Origin: Streptomyces cavernicola
GTDB lineage: Bacteria; Actinomycetota; Actinomycetes; Streptomycetales; Streptomycetaceae
DNA: 36,841 nt
Direction: 5' to 3'
NCBI RefSeq assembly: GCF_029968035.1
Contig: NZ_JASCIQ010000059.1
Coordinates: 1-36,841, forward strand
Shown here piece by piece: positions 30,546 to 36,841 of this stretch (position 1 is its first letter; each line of letters begins with the position of its first letter). The translations under genes were made by a program, and so were the position numbers. The notes under the pieces were generated by a model. That model was not told the DNA's origin and made no database searches. It saw only the letters and a list, made by a program, of their open reading frames with translations.

Positions 30546-30575
30546 GAGGTGCGGCCGGGCCTTCCGGCCGACCTC
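30546..30575 (+). terminator. Hairpin after trm112
   Basis: A 12-bp stem with one bulged base (30546-30558 with 30564-30575) begins 12 nt past the trm112 stop. It may partly end transcription or protect the upstream message. Confidence 0.55.
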
Positions 30576-30578
30576 CGC

Positions 30579-30619
30579 CCCACTGCCGTACGCACCGAAT
30601 CCCACTGCCGTACGCACCG
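30579..30619. repeat. 19-bp direct repeat upstream of the SIS-domain gene
   Basis: 30579-30597 and 30601-30619 are identical (starting CCCACTGCCGTACG), 22 nt apart start to start. They end 21 nt before the GTG at 30640 and just ahead of its ribosome binding site. Confidence 0.7.
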
Positions 30620-30639
30620 GCGATCGGAGGCCCCCAGCC

Positions 30640-31770
30640 GTGCTCGACGACTCGCTGCTCGACGATCCGGAGGCGCTCGGCCGCGCCGACCGCCGAGGCC
30701 TGCTGCGCGGCGCCGCAGAAGCAGGCGCCAGAGTGCGCACGGCGCTGCGGCACGCCGCCGAGGCCGGCCTCACCGAACTCAAGCCGGAAGGCCGCCCCCG
30801 CGCGGTCCTCGTCGCCGGCCCCGGCACCGCCGCCACCGGAGTCGCGGACCTGCTCGACACGCTCGCCGGCTCCGGCTGCCCGGTCGTCCGGCTGCGCCCC
30901 ACCGGCGTCGCCCCCGCCGCCGGAGCCCTCCGCTGGGCGCTCCCCGGCTGGGCGGGCCCCGTCGACCTGCTGCTCATCGCCACCCCCGACGGCACCGAAC
31001 CCGGCCTCGAAGTCCTCGCCGAACAGGCCTACCGGCGCGGCCTCAACGTCGTCTCCGTCGCCCCGGCCAAGGCCCCGCTGACCGAGACCATCGGCGGCAA
31101 GCACGGCCTGGCCGTACCGATGGCGACCCCGCTCCACGAGGAGTACGAGGAGCTGGCCCTCGTCGGCCCCGACGCCCTGTGGGCCCTGCTCACGCCCCTG
31201 CTCGTCCTCCTCGGCCGCACCGGCCTGATCGAGGCCGACCCCGACGCGCTGCACAAGGTCGCCGACCGGCTCGACGCCACCGCCGAGCGCTGCGGCCCCG
31301 CCATCGCCACATACAGCAACCCGGCCAAGACCCTCGCCGCCGAACTGGACGAGTCGCTTCCGCTGATCTGGACCGAGGGCCCCGCCGCGGGCCCCGTCGG
31401 CCGCCGCTTCGCCGCATCCCTCGGCGAACTCGCGGGCAGCCCCGCGCTCGCCGCCGAGCTCCCCGAGGCGCTGCCCGCCCACGGCCCCCTGCTCCTCGGC
31501 GACCTCGCGGCGGGCGGCGACCCCGACGACTTCTTCCGCGACCGGGTCGAGGAAGAACAGGCACTACGCGCGCGTGCCGTCCTGCTGCGCGACCGCCCCG
31601 ACGGCGTCCTCAGCGCCGCCCCGGCCGCCCGCGAACTCGCCCTCAGCCACGACACCGCCATCAGCGAGCTCGAACCCGAGGACGGCACCGAACTCGAGAC
31701 GCTCGCCGAGCTGATCGCCGTCACGGATTTCGCCGCCGTTTACCTGGCGCTCGCTTCGGGGGCCCGATGA
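30640..31770 (+). CDS. SIS-domain sugar-phosphate isomerase-like protein
   Basis: 376 aa. It resembles the SIS-domain proteins annotated TobH/bifunctional phosphoglucose-phosphomannose isomerase-like in actinobacteria. AVLVAGPGTAATGVADLL is the first SIS beta-alpha unit; LLLIATPDGTEP, VVSVAPAKAPLTE and LPLIWTEGPAAGP are later ones. Its final part (residues about 310-376) is helical. The GTG has GGAGG 9 nt upstream. It lies between trm112 and manA; a role in handling mannose or glucose phosphates is likely, but the active-site residues of a true isomerase could not be confirmed here. The mycobacterial homologue (from memory Rv3256c) sits in the same place. Confidence 0.82.
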   Translation: MLDDSLLDDPEALGRADRRGLLRGAAEAGARVRTALRHAAEAGLTELKPEGRPRAVLVAGPGTAATGVADLLDTLAGSGCPVVRLRPTGVAPAAGALRWALPGWAGPVDLLLIATPDGTEPGLEVLAEQAYRRGLNVVSVAPAKAPLTETIGGKHGLAVPMATPLHEEYEELALVGPDALWALLTPLLVLLGRTGLIEADPDALHKVADRLDATAERCGPAIATYSNPAKTLAAELDESLPLIWTEGPAAGPVGRRFAASLGELAGSPALAAELPEALPAHGPLLLGDLAAGGDPDDFFRDRVEEEQALRARAVLLRDRPDGVLSAAPAARELALSHDTAISELEPEDGTELETLAELIAVTDFAAVYLALASGAR

Positions 31771-31911
31771 TGACCCACGCCCACCGACTGCACCCCCGGC
31801 CCCGCCGGACGCCGCCCGCCACTGCCGACCCGGACAGCCCACCGCTGCCCGCGCGCGGACCGGGACGCCGTCCGCAGCGGCCGCGTGACCCACGTACGAA
31901 AGAAGCCCCGT

Positions 31912-33063
31912 ATGGACCGCCTCTCCAACACCGTCCGCCCGTACGCCTGGGGGTCGACCACGGCCATCCCCGAGCTGCTCGGCGTGGAACCGACCGGCGA
32001 ACCGCAGGCCGAGATGTGGATGGGCGCCCACCCCGGCGCGCCCTCCCGCCTCGAGCGCGGCCCGTTGAACGAGGTGATCGCGGCCGACCCCGAGACCGAG
32101 CTGGGCCCCGAGACGGTTGCGAAGTTCGGCCCCCGACTGCCCTTCCTGCTCAAGCTCCTCGCCGCCGGCGCCCCGCTCTCCCTCCAGGTCCACCCCGACC
32201 TCACCCAGGCCAAGGAGGGGTACGAGGACGAGCAGCGCCGCGGCGTCCCGATCGACGCCCCGCACCGCAACTACAAGGACGCCAACCACAAGCCCGAACT
32301 GATCTGCGCGCTCACGCCGTTCGACGGCCTCTGCGGCTTCCGCAACCCCGACGACGCGGCCCGCCTCCTCGAAGGCCTCGACGTCAACTCCCTGAAGCCG
32401 TACGTCGATCTGCTGCACGCCCACCCCGAAGAGGCCGCGCTGCGCGAGGTCCTCACCGCCGTACTCGCCGCCGACCGCGACGAGATGGCCGCCACGGTCA
32501 CCGAGGCCGCGGCCGCCGCCGAACGCATCGGCGGCCACTACGAGCCGTACGCGCTCATCGCCCGCGACTACCCGGGCGACCCCGGCGTGATCGCCGCCAT
32601 GCTCCTCAACCACGTCCGACTGCAGCCCGGCGAGGCCCTGTTCCTCGGCGCCGGCGTCCCGCACGCGTACCTGAACGGCCTCGGCGTCGAGATCATGGCC
32701 AACTCCGACAACGTGCTGCGCTGCGGCCTCACCCCCAAGCACGTCGACGTGCCCGAGCTCCTGCGCATCGTCCGTTTCCAGGCCACCGACCCCGGCGTCC
32801 TGCGCCCCGAGGCCGACCCGGACGGCGAGGAGGTCTACGAAACCCCGACCGACGAGTTCCGCCTCTCCCGCTTCGTCCTGCCCGCCGGCTCGACGCCCCG
32901 CGACCTGACGGCTCGTACGCCCCAGATCCTGCTCTGCACCGCCGGAAACGTGCGCACAGGACAGCTGGAACTCGCCCCTGGAGAGTCGGTTTTCGTCCCT
33001 GCGGGGGAGATGACGGAGATCTCCGGAAACGGCACCCTCTTCCGCGCGACGGTGGTGGCCTGA
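31912..33063 (+). CDS. manA: Mannose-6-phosphate isomerase, type I
   Basis: 383 aa. A zinc enzyme that converts fructose-6-phosphate to mannose-6-phosphate, the entry to GDP-mannose. It starts MDRLSNTVRPYAWGS as usual for ManA. Zinc ligands and family blocks are LSLQVHPDLTQA (Gln, His), NHKPELICALTPF (Glu), and FLGAGVPHAYLNGLGVEIMANSDN (His). The ATG at 31912 has AAGAAG 6 nt upstream; a GTG at 31885 is in frame but adds a basic stretch not seen in ManA. It is preceded by the SIS gene with a 141-nt gap. It probably feeds ManB and ManC in this window. Confidence 0.95.
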   Translation: MDRLSNTVRPYAWGSTTAIPELLGVEPTGEPQAEMWMGAHPGAPSRLERGPLNEVIAADPETELGPETVAKFGPRLPFLLKLLAAGAPLSLQVHPDLTQAKEGYEDEQRRGVPIDAPHRNYKDANHKPELICALTPFDGLCGFRNPDDAARLLEGLDVNSLKPYVDLLHAHPEEAALREVLTAVLAADRDEMAATVTEAAAAAERIGGHYEPYALIARDYPGDPGVIAAMLLNHVRLQPGEALFLGAGVPHAYLNGLGVEIMANSDNVLRCGLTPKHVDVPELLRIVRFQATDPGVLRPEADPDGEEVYETPTDEFRLSRFVLPAGSTPRDLTARTPQILLCTAGNVRTGQLELAPGESVFVPAGEMTEISGNGTLFRATVVA

Positions 33064-33173
33064 CTCACCTCGCTCCGGCCGTGCTGCAACAATGACCCAC
33101 CGCACGGCATGGGCACGGCGAGTTTTGGGACGTACGAGACGTACGTGAATGTACGAAGGGACAACGGGCACTC

Positions 33174-34151
33174 ATGAGCGCGTCAGGCGGGACCAAGGCG
33201 ATCGTGGCGGCATTGGCCGCCAACCTCGCGATCGCGGTAGCGAAGTTCGTGGCCTTCCTCTTCAGCGGCTCGTCGTCGATGCTCGCGGAGAGCGTGCACT
33301 CGCTCGCCGACTCGGGCAACCAGGGCCTGCTGCTCGTCGGCGGCAAGAAGGCCAAGCGCGAGGCGACACCGCAACACCCCTTCGGGTACGGCCGCGAGCG
33401 CTACATCTACGCGTTCCTGGTCTCGATCGTCCTGTTCTCGGTCGGCGGCATGTTCGCCATCTACGAGGGCTACGAGAAGATCAAGCACCCGCACGAACTC
33501 GAGCACTGGTACTGGCCGGTGGGCGTCCTGGTGTTCGCGATCATCGCCGAGTCCTTCTCGTTCCGTACGGCGATCAAGGAGTCCAACGCCATCCGCGGCA
33601 GCCTGTCGTGGAAGGAGTTCGTCCGCCGGGCCAAGGCGCCCGAGCTGCCCGTCGTGCTCCTGGAGGACCTCGGCGCGCTCGTCGGTCTGATCCTCGCCCT
33701 CGGCGGCGTCGGCCTGGCCCTCGCCACCGGCAACGGCGTCTGGGACGGCATCGGCACCCTCTGCATCGGCGTCTTGCTCATCCTGATCGCGATCGTCCTC
33801 GCCGCCGAGACCAAGTCGCTGCTCCTTGGCGAGTCCGCGGGCATCGACGAGGTCGAGAAGATCGAGAAGGCGCTCGTCGACGGCGACACCGTCACCCGCG
33901 TCATCCACATGCGCACGCTCCACCTCGGCCCCGAGGAGCTCCTCGTCGCCGCGAAGGTCGCGGTCCAGCACGAGGACACGGCGGCCGAGGTCGCGAGCGC
34001 GATCAACGCCGCGGAGGAGCGCATCCGCGCCGCCGTCCCGATCGCCCGCGTCATCTACCTGGAGCCGGACATCTACAGCGAGTCCGCGGCCGCCGCCGGC
34101 GTCAACCCGGCCAAGGCCCCGGGGGGCCCGGGAGCGGGCGAGGATCACTGA
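33174..34151 (+). CDS. Cation diffusion facilitator family transporter
   Basis: 325 aa. A membrane metal exporter, probably Zn or a related divalent ion, driven by protons. It has six hydrophobic helices; helix 2 holds ESVHSLADSGNQ with the metal-site HxxxD (H42, D46), and helix 5 has LLEDLGALVGL. A cytoplasmic C-terminal domain (about 225-315) contains VIHMRTLHLGPEELLVAAKV. The helix-5 motif is the ED type of the ZnT9-like branch, not HxxxD. The ATG has GAAGGGA about 12 nt upstream, somewhat far. It stands alone behind manA with a strong terminator after it. Ion specificity cannot be read from sequence. Confidence 0.93.
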   Translation: MSASGGTKAIVAALAANLAIAVAKFVAFLFSGSSSMLAESVHSLADSGNQGLLLVGGKKAKREATPQHPFGYGRERYIYAFLVSIVLFSVGGMFAIYEGYEKIKHPHELEHWYWPVGVLVFAIIAESFSFRTAIKESNAIRGSLSWKEFVRRAKAPELPVVLLEDLGALVGLILALGGVGLALATGNGVWDGIGTLCIGVLLILIAIVLAAETKSLLLGESAGIDEVEKIEKALVDGDTVTRVIHMRTLHLGPEELLVAAKVAVQHEDTAAEVASAINAAEERIRAAVPIARVIYLEPDIYSESAAAAGVNPAKAPGGPGAGEDH

Positions 34152-34163
34152 CCTGTTGTGAAC

Positions 34164-34208
34164 GAGTTGGGCCCCGCACCTTCTGGGTGCGGGGCCCAAC
34201 TCTTCTTT
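34164..34208 (+). terminator. Strong terminator after the CDF transporter
   Basis: A perfect 17-bp stem (34164-34180 with 34186-34202) with a 5-nt loop is followed by TTCTTT. It starts 13 nt after the transporter stop. It may also serve the converging PTS gene. Confidence 0.92.
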
Positions 34209-34230
34209 GTAGTGCGTGCTTTCGGCTCTC

Positions 34231-34279
34231 CTGTACGTGATTTCGGGCTCTAGGGCTGTACGTGATTTCCGGGTTCTAG
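34231..34279. repeat. Imperfect 23/24-bp direct repeat next to the PTS stop
   Basis: 34231-34253 and 34256-34279 share CTGTACGTGATTTC then GGG and TCTAG with small changes. It lies between the terminator and the converging PTS gene stop (34287). It looks like a short tandem duplication; no function is seen. Confidence 0.65.
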
Positions 34280-34286
34280 CGCCTGA

Positions 34287-36443
34287 TCACTGGATCTCAC
34301 GCAGTACGTCGACGACCGCCTGCTTGTCCGGCGCCGACATCAGCCGCTCGCGGAAGCCGGTGTCCATCAGCTTGCGGGAGAGCAGCGCCAGGATCCGCAG
34401 ATGCTCGTCGCCCGCGGCCGCCTCCGGCACCGAGATCATGAAGATCAGCTTGGCCTGCGTACCGTCGAGCGCGCCCCACTCGATGCCCTCCGGCGACCGG
34501 GCGAAGCCGACCACAGGCGACGTCACCGCGTCCGTCTTGGCGTGCGGGATCGCGATCTCCTCGCCGAGACCCGTGGTGCCCTGGGCCTCGCGCCGCAGCG
34601 CGGTCTGCACCAGCTCCTCGGTGTCCGCGACCTTGCCGGTGCTCGCCAGCATGCCGGCCAGCTCGCGGATCGCGGACTCCTTGTCCTGGGCGTCCAGTTG
34701 GAGCTTCACCGTCCGGTCGGTGAGATAGCCGGAGAGGACTTCGCCGTCGGGCTCGGGCTCGGGCTCTGGCTCGGGCTGGAGTGCGGGTGCTGCGGGGGCT
34801 GCGTCTTCAGGCGCGGGCTCGGGCTCCGCGTCCGTCGTACGCGGGGGCTTCAGGCTCTTCCGCAGGGTGGGCGCGGCGCTCGCGGCAGCCACACCTGTGA
34901 CCCCGGCGCCCGCCGCGCCGGCTCCGACTCCTGCGAGCACCGGCTCGGTAGCACCGGCCTCGGCACTCCCGGCACCACGCAGCTTGCGCTCGCTGATGTC
35001 GACCAGTGCGACCGTGGCCAGCGCCGTCACCACCGAACCGATCGCCACCGCCACGAAGAACATCGCCACGCCGCCCACCGCGCCGAGCACGGCGACGATC
35101 GGACCGCCGTGCGGCACCGCGTCCTCGACCCCGGCCAGACCAGCGATGGCACCGGCCACCGCACCGCCCAGCATGTTCGCCGGAATGACCTGCGCGGGAC
35201 GAGCGGCCGCGAACGGAATAGCGCCCTCCGAGATACCGAAGAAGCCCATGAACAGCGCTGCCAACCCGGTCTCGCGCTCCTGCTCCGTGTAGAGCTTCCT
35301 GCGGATCAGCGTCGCGAGCCCCTGCCCGAGCGGCATGACCGGAATGGCGGCCGCACACATGCCCATGACGGTCTGGTTGCCGCTCGCGATCAGCCCCGCG
35401 CCGAACAGGAACGCCGTCTTGTTGACCGGCCCGCCCATGTCGAAGGCGATCATCAGGCCGAGGAGCGCGCCGAGCAGGATCGCGCTGGTGCCCGTCATCC
35501 CGCTGAGCCAGCTGGTCAGATGCTCGAAGATCCACGCGATCGGTTTGCCGATGACGTAGATGAAGAAAAGGCCGAGCGCGGACGTCGCCACGATCGGGAT
35601 CACGATGATCGGCATGATCGGCTGCGCGAACTTCGGCACCTTGATCTTCTTGATCCACAGCACCAGATAGCCGGCCAGGAAGCCGGTGACGATCGCGCCG
35701 ATGAATCCGGCCCCCGCCTCGGAGTCGTACAGCTCACCGGTGTTGGCGATCCAGCCGCCGATCATGCCCGGCACCAGCGCGGGCCGGTCCCCGATCGCGT
35801 ACGCGATATAGCCGGACAGGATCGGCACCATCAGCGTGAAGCCGATGACGCCGATGTCGTTGACGTGCTTCCAGAACGAGCCTTCCGGGATGACCAGACC
35901 GCCCTGGGGGTCGGTGTGCCCGCCGAGCGACAGCGAGATCGCGATCAGCAGACCGCCGACCACGACGAACGGGATCATGTACGAGACGCCGTTCATCAGC
36001 GCCTTGTACGCGAGGCTGCGCTCCTTGCCGCCGCCACCGCCGCCGGTGCCTATCGCCCCGCCGCCCGCGGGCGCGGAACCGCCGCCGCCGTGCACGGGCG
36101 CGCTCTGCACCCGCTCGATCAGCTCCTCGGGGTGGCGAATGCCCTCGGCTACGCCCACGCTCAGGATCTGCTTGCCGGCGAAGCGGTCGAGATCGACCTC
36201 CTTGTCGGCGGCGATGATGACGCCGTCCGCGTCTCTGACATCGTTGTCGGACAGTGCGTTCTCGACTCCGATGGAGCCCTGCGTCTCCACCTTCATGTCG
36301 ATGCCGAGCTCCTCGGCGGCCTGCTGCAGCTTCTCGGCCGCCATGTACGTATGGGCGATGCCGGTCGGGCAGGCCGTCACCGCGACCAACTTTCTCTGCC
36401 CTGCCGGGCCCCCGGCCTGGGGCGGCTCGCTCGGACTGGTCAC
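34287..36443 (-). CDS. fruA: Fructose-type PTS permease, fused EIIB-EIIC-EIIA
   Basis: 718 aa. It imports and phosphorylates a sugar, probably fructose to fructose-1-phosphate. Order: EIIB (about 17-110) with phospho-Cys in TACPTGIAHTYMAAEKL (C25); Gly-rich linker (118-135); EIIC (about 140-490) with SYMIPFVVVGGLL, IAFDMGGPVNKTAFLFG and GFFGISEGAIPFA; Ala and Pro/Glu-rich linker with PEPEPEPEPD; EIIA (about 570-718) with phospho-His in IPHAKT (H634). The GTG has AAGGAG 6 nt upstream. There is no 1-phosphofructokinase (fruK), no DeoR regulator and no HPr/EI gene beside it, so substrate and the name fruA rest on similarity alone. Confidence 0.9.
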   Translation of the reverse strand: MTSPSEPPQAGGPAGQRKLVAVTACPTGIAHTYMAAEKLQQAAEELGIDMKVETQGSIGVENALSDNDVRDADGVIIAADKEVDLDRFAGKQILSVGVAEGIRHPEELIERVQSAPVHGGGGSAPAGGGAIGTGGGGGGKERSLAYKALMNGVSYMIPFVVVGGLLIAISLSLGGHTDPQGGLVIPEGSFWKHVNDIGVIGFTLMVPILSGYIAYAIGDRPALVPGMIGGWIANTGELYDSEAGAGFIGAIVTGFLAGYLVLWIKKIKVPKFAQPIMPIIVIPIVATSALGLFFIYVIGKPIAWIFEHLTSWLSGMTGTSAILLGALLGLMIAFDMGGPVNKTAFLFGAGLIASGNQTVMGMCAAAIPVMPLGQGLATLIRRKLYTEQERETGLAALFMGFFGISEGAIPFAAARPAQVIPANMLGGAVAGAIAGLAGVEDAVPHGGPIVAVLGAVGGVAMFFVAVAIGSVVTALATVALVDISERKLRGAGSAEAGATEPVLAGVGAGAAGAGVTGVAAASAAPTLRKSLKPPRTTDAEPEPAPEDAAPAAPALQPEPEPEPEPDGEVLSGYLTDRTVKLQLDAQDKESAIRELAGMLASTGKVADTEELVQTALRREAQGTTGLGEEIAIPHAKTDAVTSPVVGFARSPEGIEWGALDGTQAKLIFMISVPEAAAGDEHLRILALLSRKLMDTGFRERLMSAPDKQAVVDVLREIQ

Positions 36444-36793
36444 GTGGATCTCCTTACGCCTTCATGAAACGAGATCGCGCATATGTTCCCGATCCCAAGG
36501 CATCCTGCAACACGTACGCCCAGATTCAAAAGTCGAAAAGTCCCAATTGTTATGCCTGGTGGGGGCAACCCGCAGAGCTGACGCGGCAGGAGGCGGACTG
36601 GGGCTCGCTGGGCCGATCGGTGTAGATTCGTAACCCAGCCAGACGTCGCTGCTGATGGCGGTCGGGCGGCCCCTCGGGCTGTCCGAGGGAGAGAGGGCCT
36701 CGGACGACTGCGCTGCGAGTGCCGGGCATTCCTATGCTCGTCACCGCAGATCAGCCATGCCCAACCTCGACCCATTACGAGGAGCAGCTCGCC
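36444..36793. other. 350-nt divergent region between PTS gene and ahcY
   Basis: No gene is seen. Right side: a -10-like TAGATT (36623-36628) could start an ahcY leader of about 160 nt, which contains several inverted repeats (for example CCTCGG/CCGAGG near 36672-36687). Left side: TTGAAT with CAGGAT 16 nt on (minus strand, about 36508-36535) is a weak PTS promoter candidate. Confidence 0.4.
36703..36749 (+). promoter_or_regulatory. Possible SAH-riboswitch-like pseudoknot in the ahcY leader
   Basis: GACGA (36703-36707) can pair with TCGTC (36738-36742). CTGCG (36708-36712) directly after it can pair with CGCAG (36745-36749), giving the interleaved helices of the SAH riboswitch. The bases GCGCTGCGA (36710-36718) resemble its conserved GCGCTGCAA. 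Against it: the conserved CCAGG before the closing helix is absent, and the linker to the last strand is only 2 nt. It lies 44 nt before ahcY. Confidence 0.3.
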
Positions 36794-36841
36794 ATGACGA
36801 CTGTCGCCAACCGACAGGACTTCAAGGTCGCCGACCTCTCC
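36794..36841 (+). CDS. ahcY: S-adenosylhomocysteinase, 5' end only
   Basis: Only 16 codons are in the window: MTTVANRQDFKVADLS, cut by the right edge. The text matches the start of actinobacterial S-adenosyl-L-homocysteine hydrolase, which splits S-adenosylhomocysteine into adenosine and homocysteine. The ATG has GAGGAG (36779-36784) 9 nt upstream. Position near manA agrees with sahH in mycobacteria. The identification rests on a short stretch plus gene order. Confidence 0.75.
   Translation, partial: MTTVANRQDFKVADLS

Noticed and set aside
30549..33095. 848-codon plus frame across trm112, SIS and manA
   Set aside because: Extreme Arg/Pro composition; it is the +2 shadow of the SIS and manA genes.
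1..36841. Mobile elements, prophage, tRNA or rRNA genes
   Set aside because: No transposase, integrase, attachment-site pair, cloverleaf or rRNA sequence was seen; gene order looks like conserved core chromosome.

Overview
The window is high-GC actinobacterial chromosome, almost certainly Streptomyces. Third codon positions are nearly all G or C, GTG starts are common, and it carries a WhiB developmental regulator, a coenzyme F420 gene pair and several LytR-CpsA-Psr (LCP) cell-wall ligases. Gene order from the LCP genes to ahcY (LCP, manC, fbiB/fbiA, whiB, metallopeptidase-fold gene, DUF3499, manB, SIS gene, manA, ahcY) matches, from memory, the Mycobacterium tuberculosis block around Rv3248c-Rv3267. 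This is an old conserved core neighbourhood, not a mobile island. I saw no transposase, phage gene, tRNA, rRNA or CRISPR.

Region 1 (1-11,000) is a cell-envelope cluster. Five LCP glycopolymer ligase genes lie on the minus strand (79-1332, 2172-3662, 4881-6572, 6643-8652, 8855-10855). A hot-dog thioesterase and a family 2 glycosyltransferase sit between them on the plus strand. The LCP proteins share a cytoplasmic tail / one membrane helix / extracellular LCP domain layout, but their tails differ greatly: Gly/Tyr-rich, basic, collagen-like Gly-Pro-X, or Ala/Glu/Pro/Thr-rich.

Region 2 (11,000-19,700) holds a stand-alone AMP-binding-like fragment (TIGR03089 type), a secreted PGRP/amidase, a GDP-mannose pyrophosphorylase-like gene (manC), an HhH-GPD DNA glycosylase, and a minus-strand unit of cysteine dioxygenase, fbiA and fbiB. 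A 29-codon cysteine-rich leader ORF lies upstream of the dioxygenase. whiB follows, divergently transcribed.

Region 3 (19,900-34,200) holds a 1278-residue membrane glycosyltransferase translationally coupled to a secreted DUF5719 protein, a metallopeptidase-fold protein with a broken HExxH motif, DUF3499, an L-lactate permease, and the mannose-phosphate genes manB, trm112-like, SIS-domain and manA, then a cation diffusion facilitator. ManA, ManB and ManC together would make GDP-mannose from fructose-6-phosphate, which fits the surrounding glycosyltransferases and LCP ligases.

Region 4 (34,200-36,841) holds an orphan fructose-type PTS permease and the first 16 codons of ahcY (S-adenosylhomocysteinase), whose leader can fold into a pseudoknot resembling the SAH riboswitch.

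The most interesting items are the Cys-rich leader peptide in front of cdo-fbiA-fbiB, the collagen-like tail of the fourth LCP protein, the terminator-like hairpin directly ahead of that gene's ribosome binding site, the SAH-riboswitch-like ahcY leader and the 20-bp tandem repeat upstream of the trm112-like gene. All calls come from reading the sequence; no database search was run.
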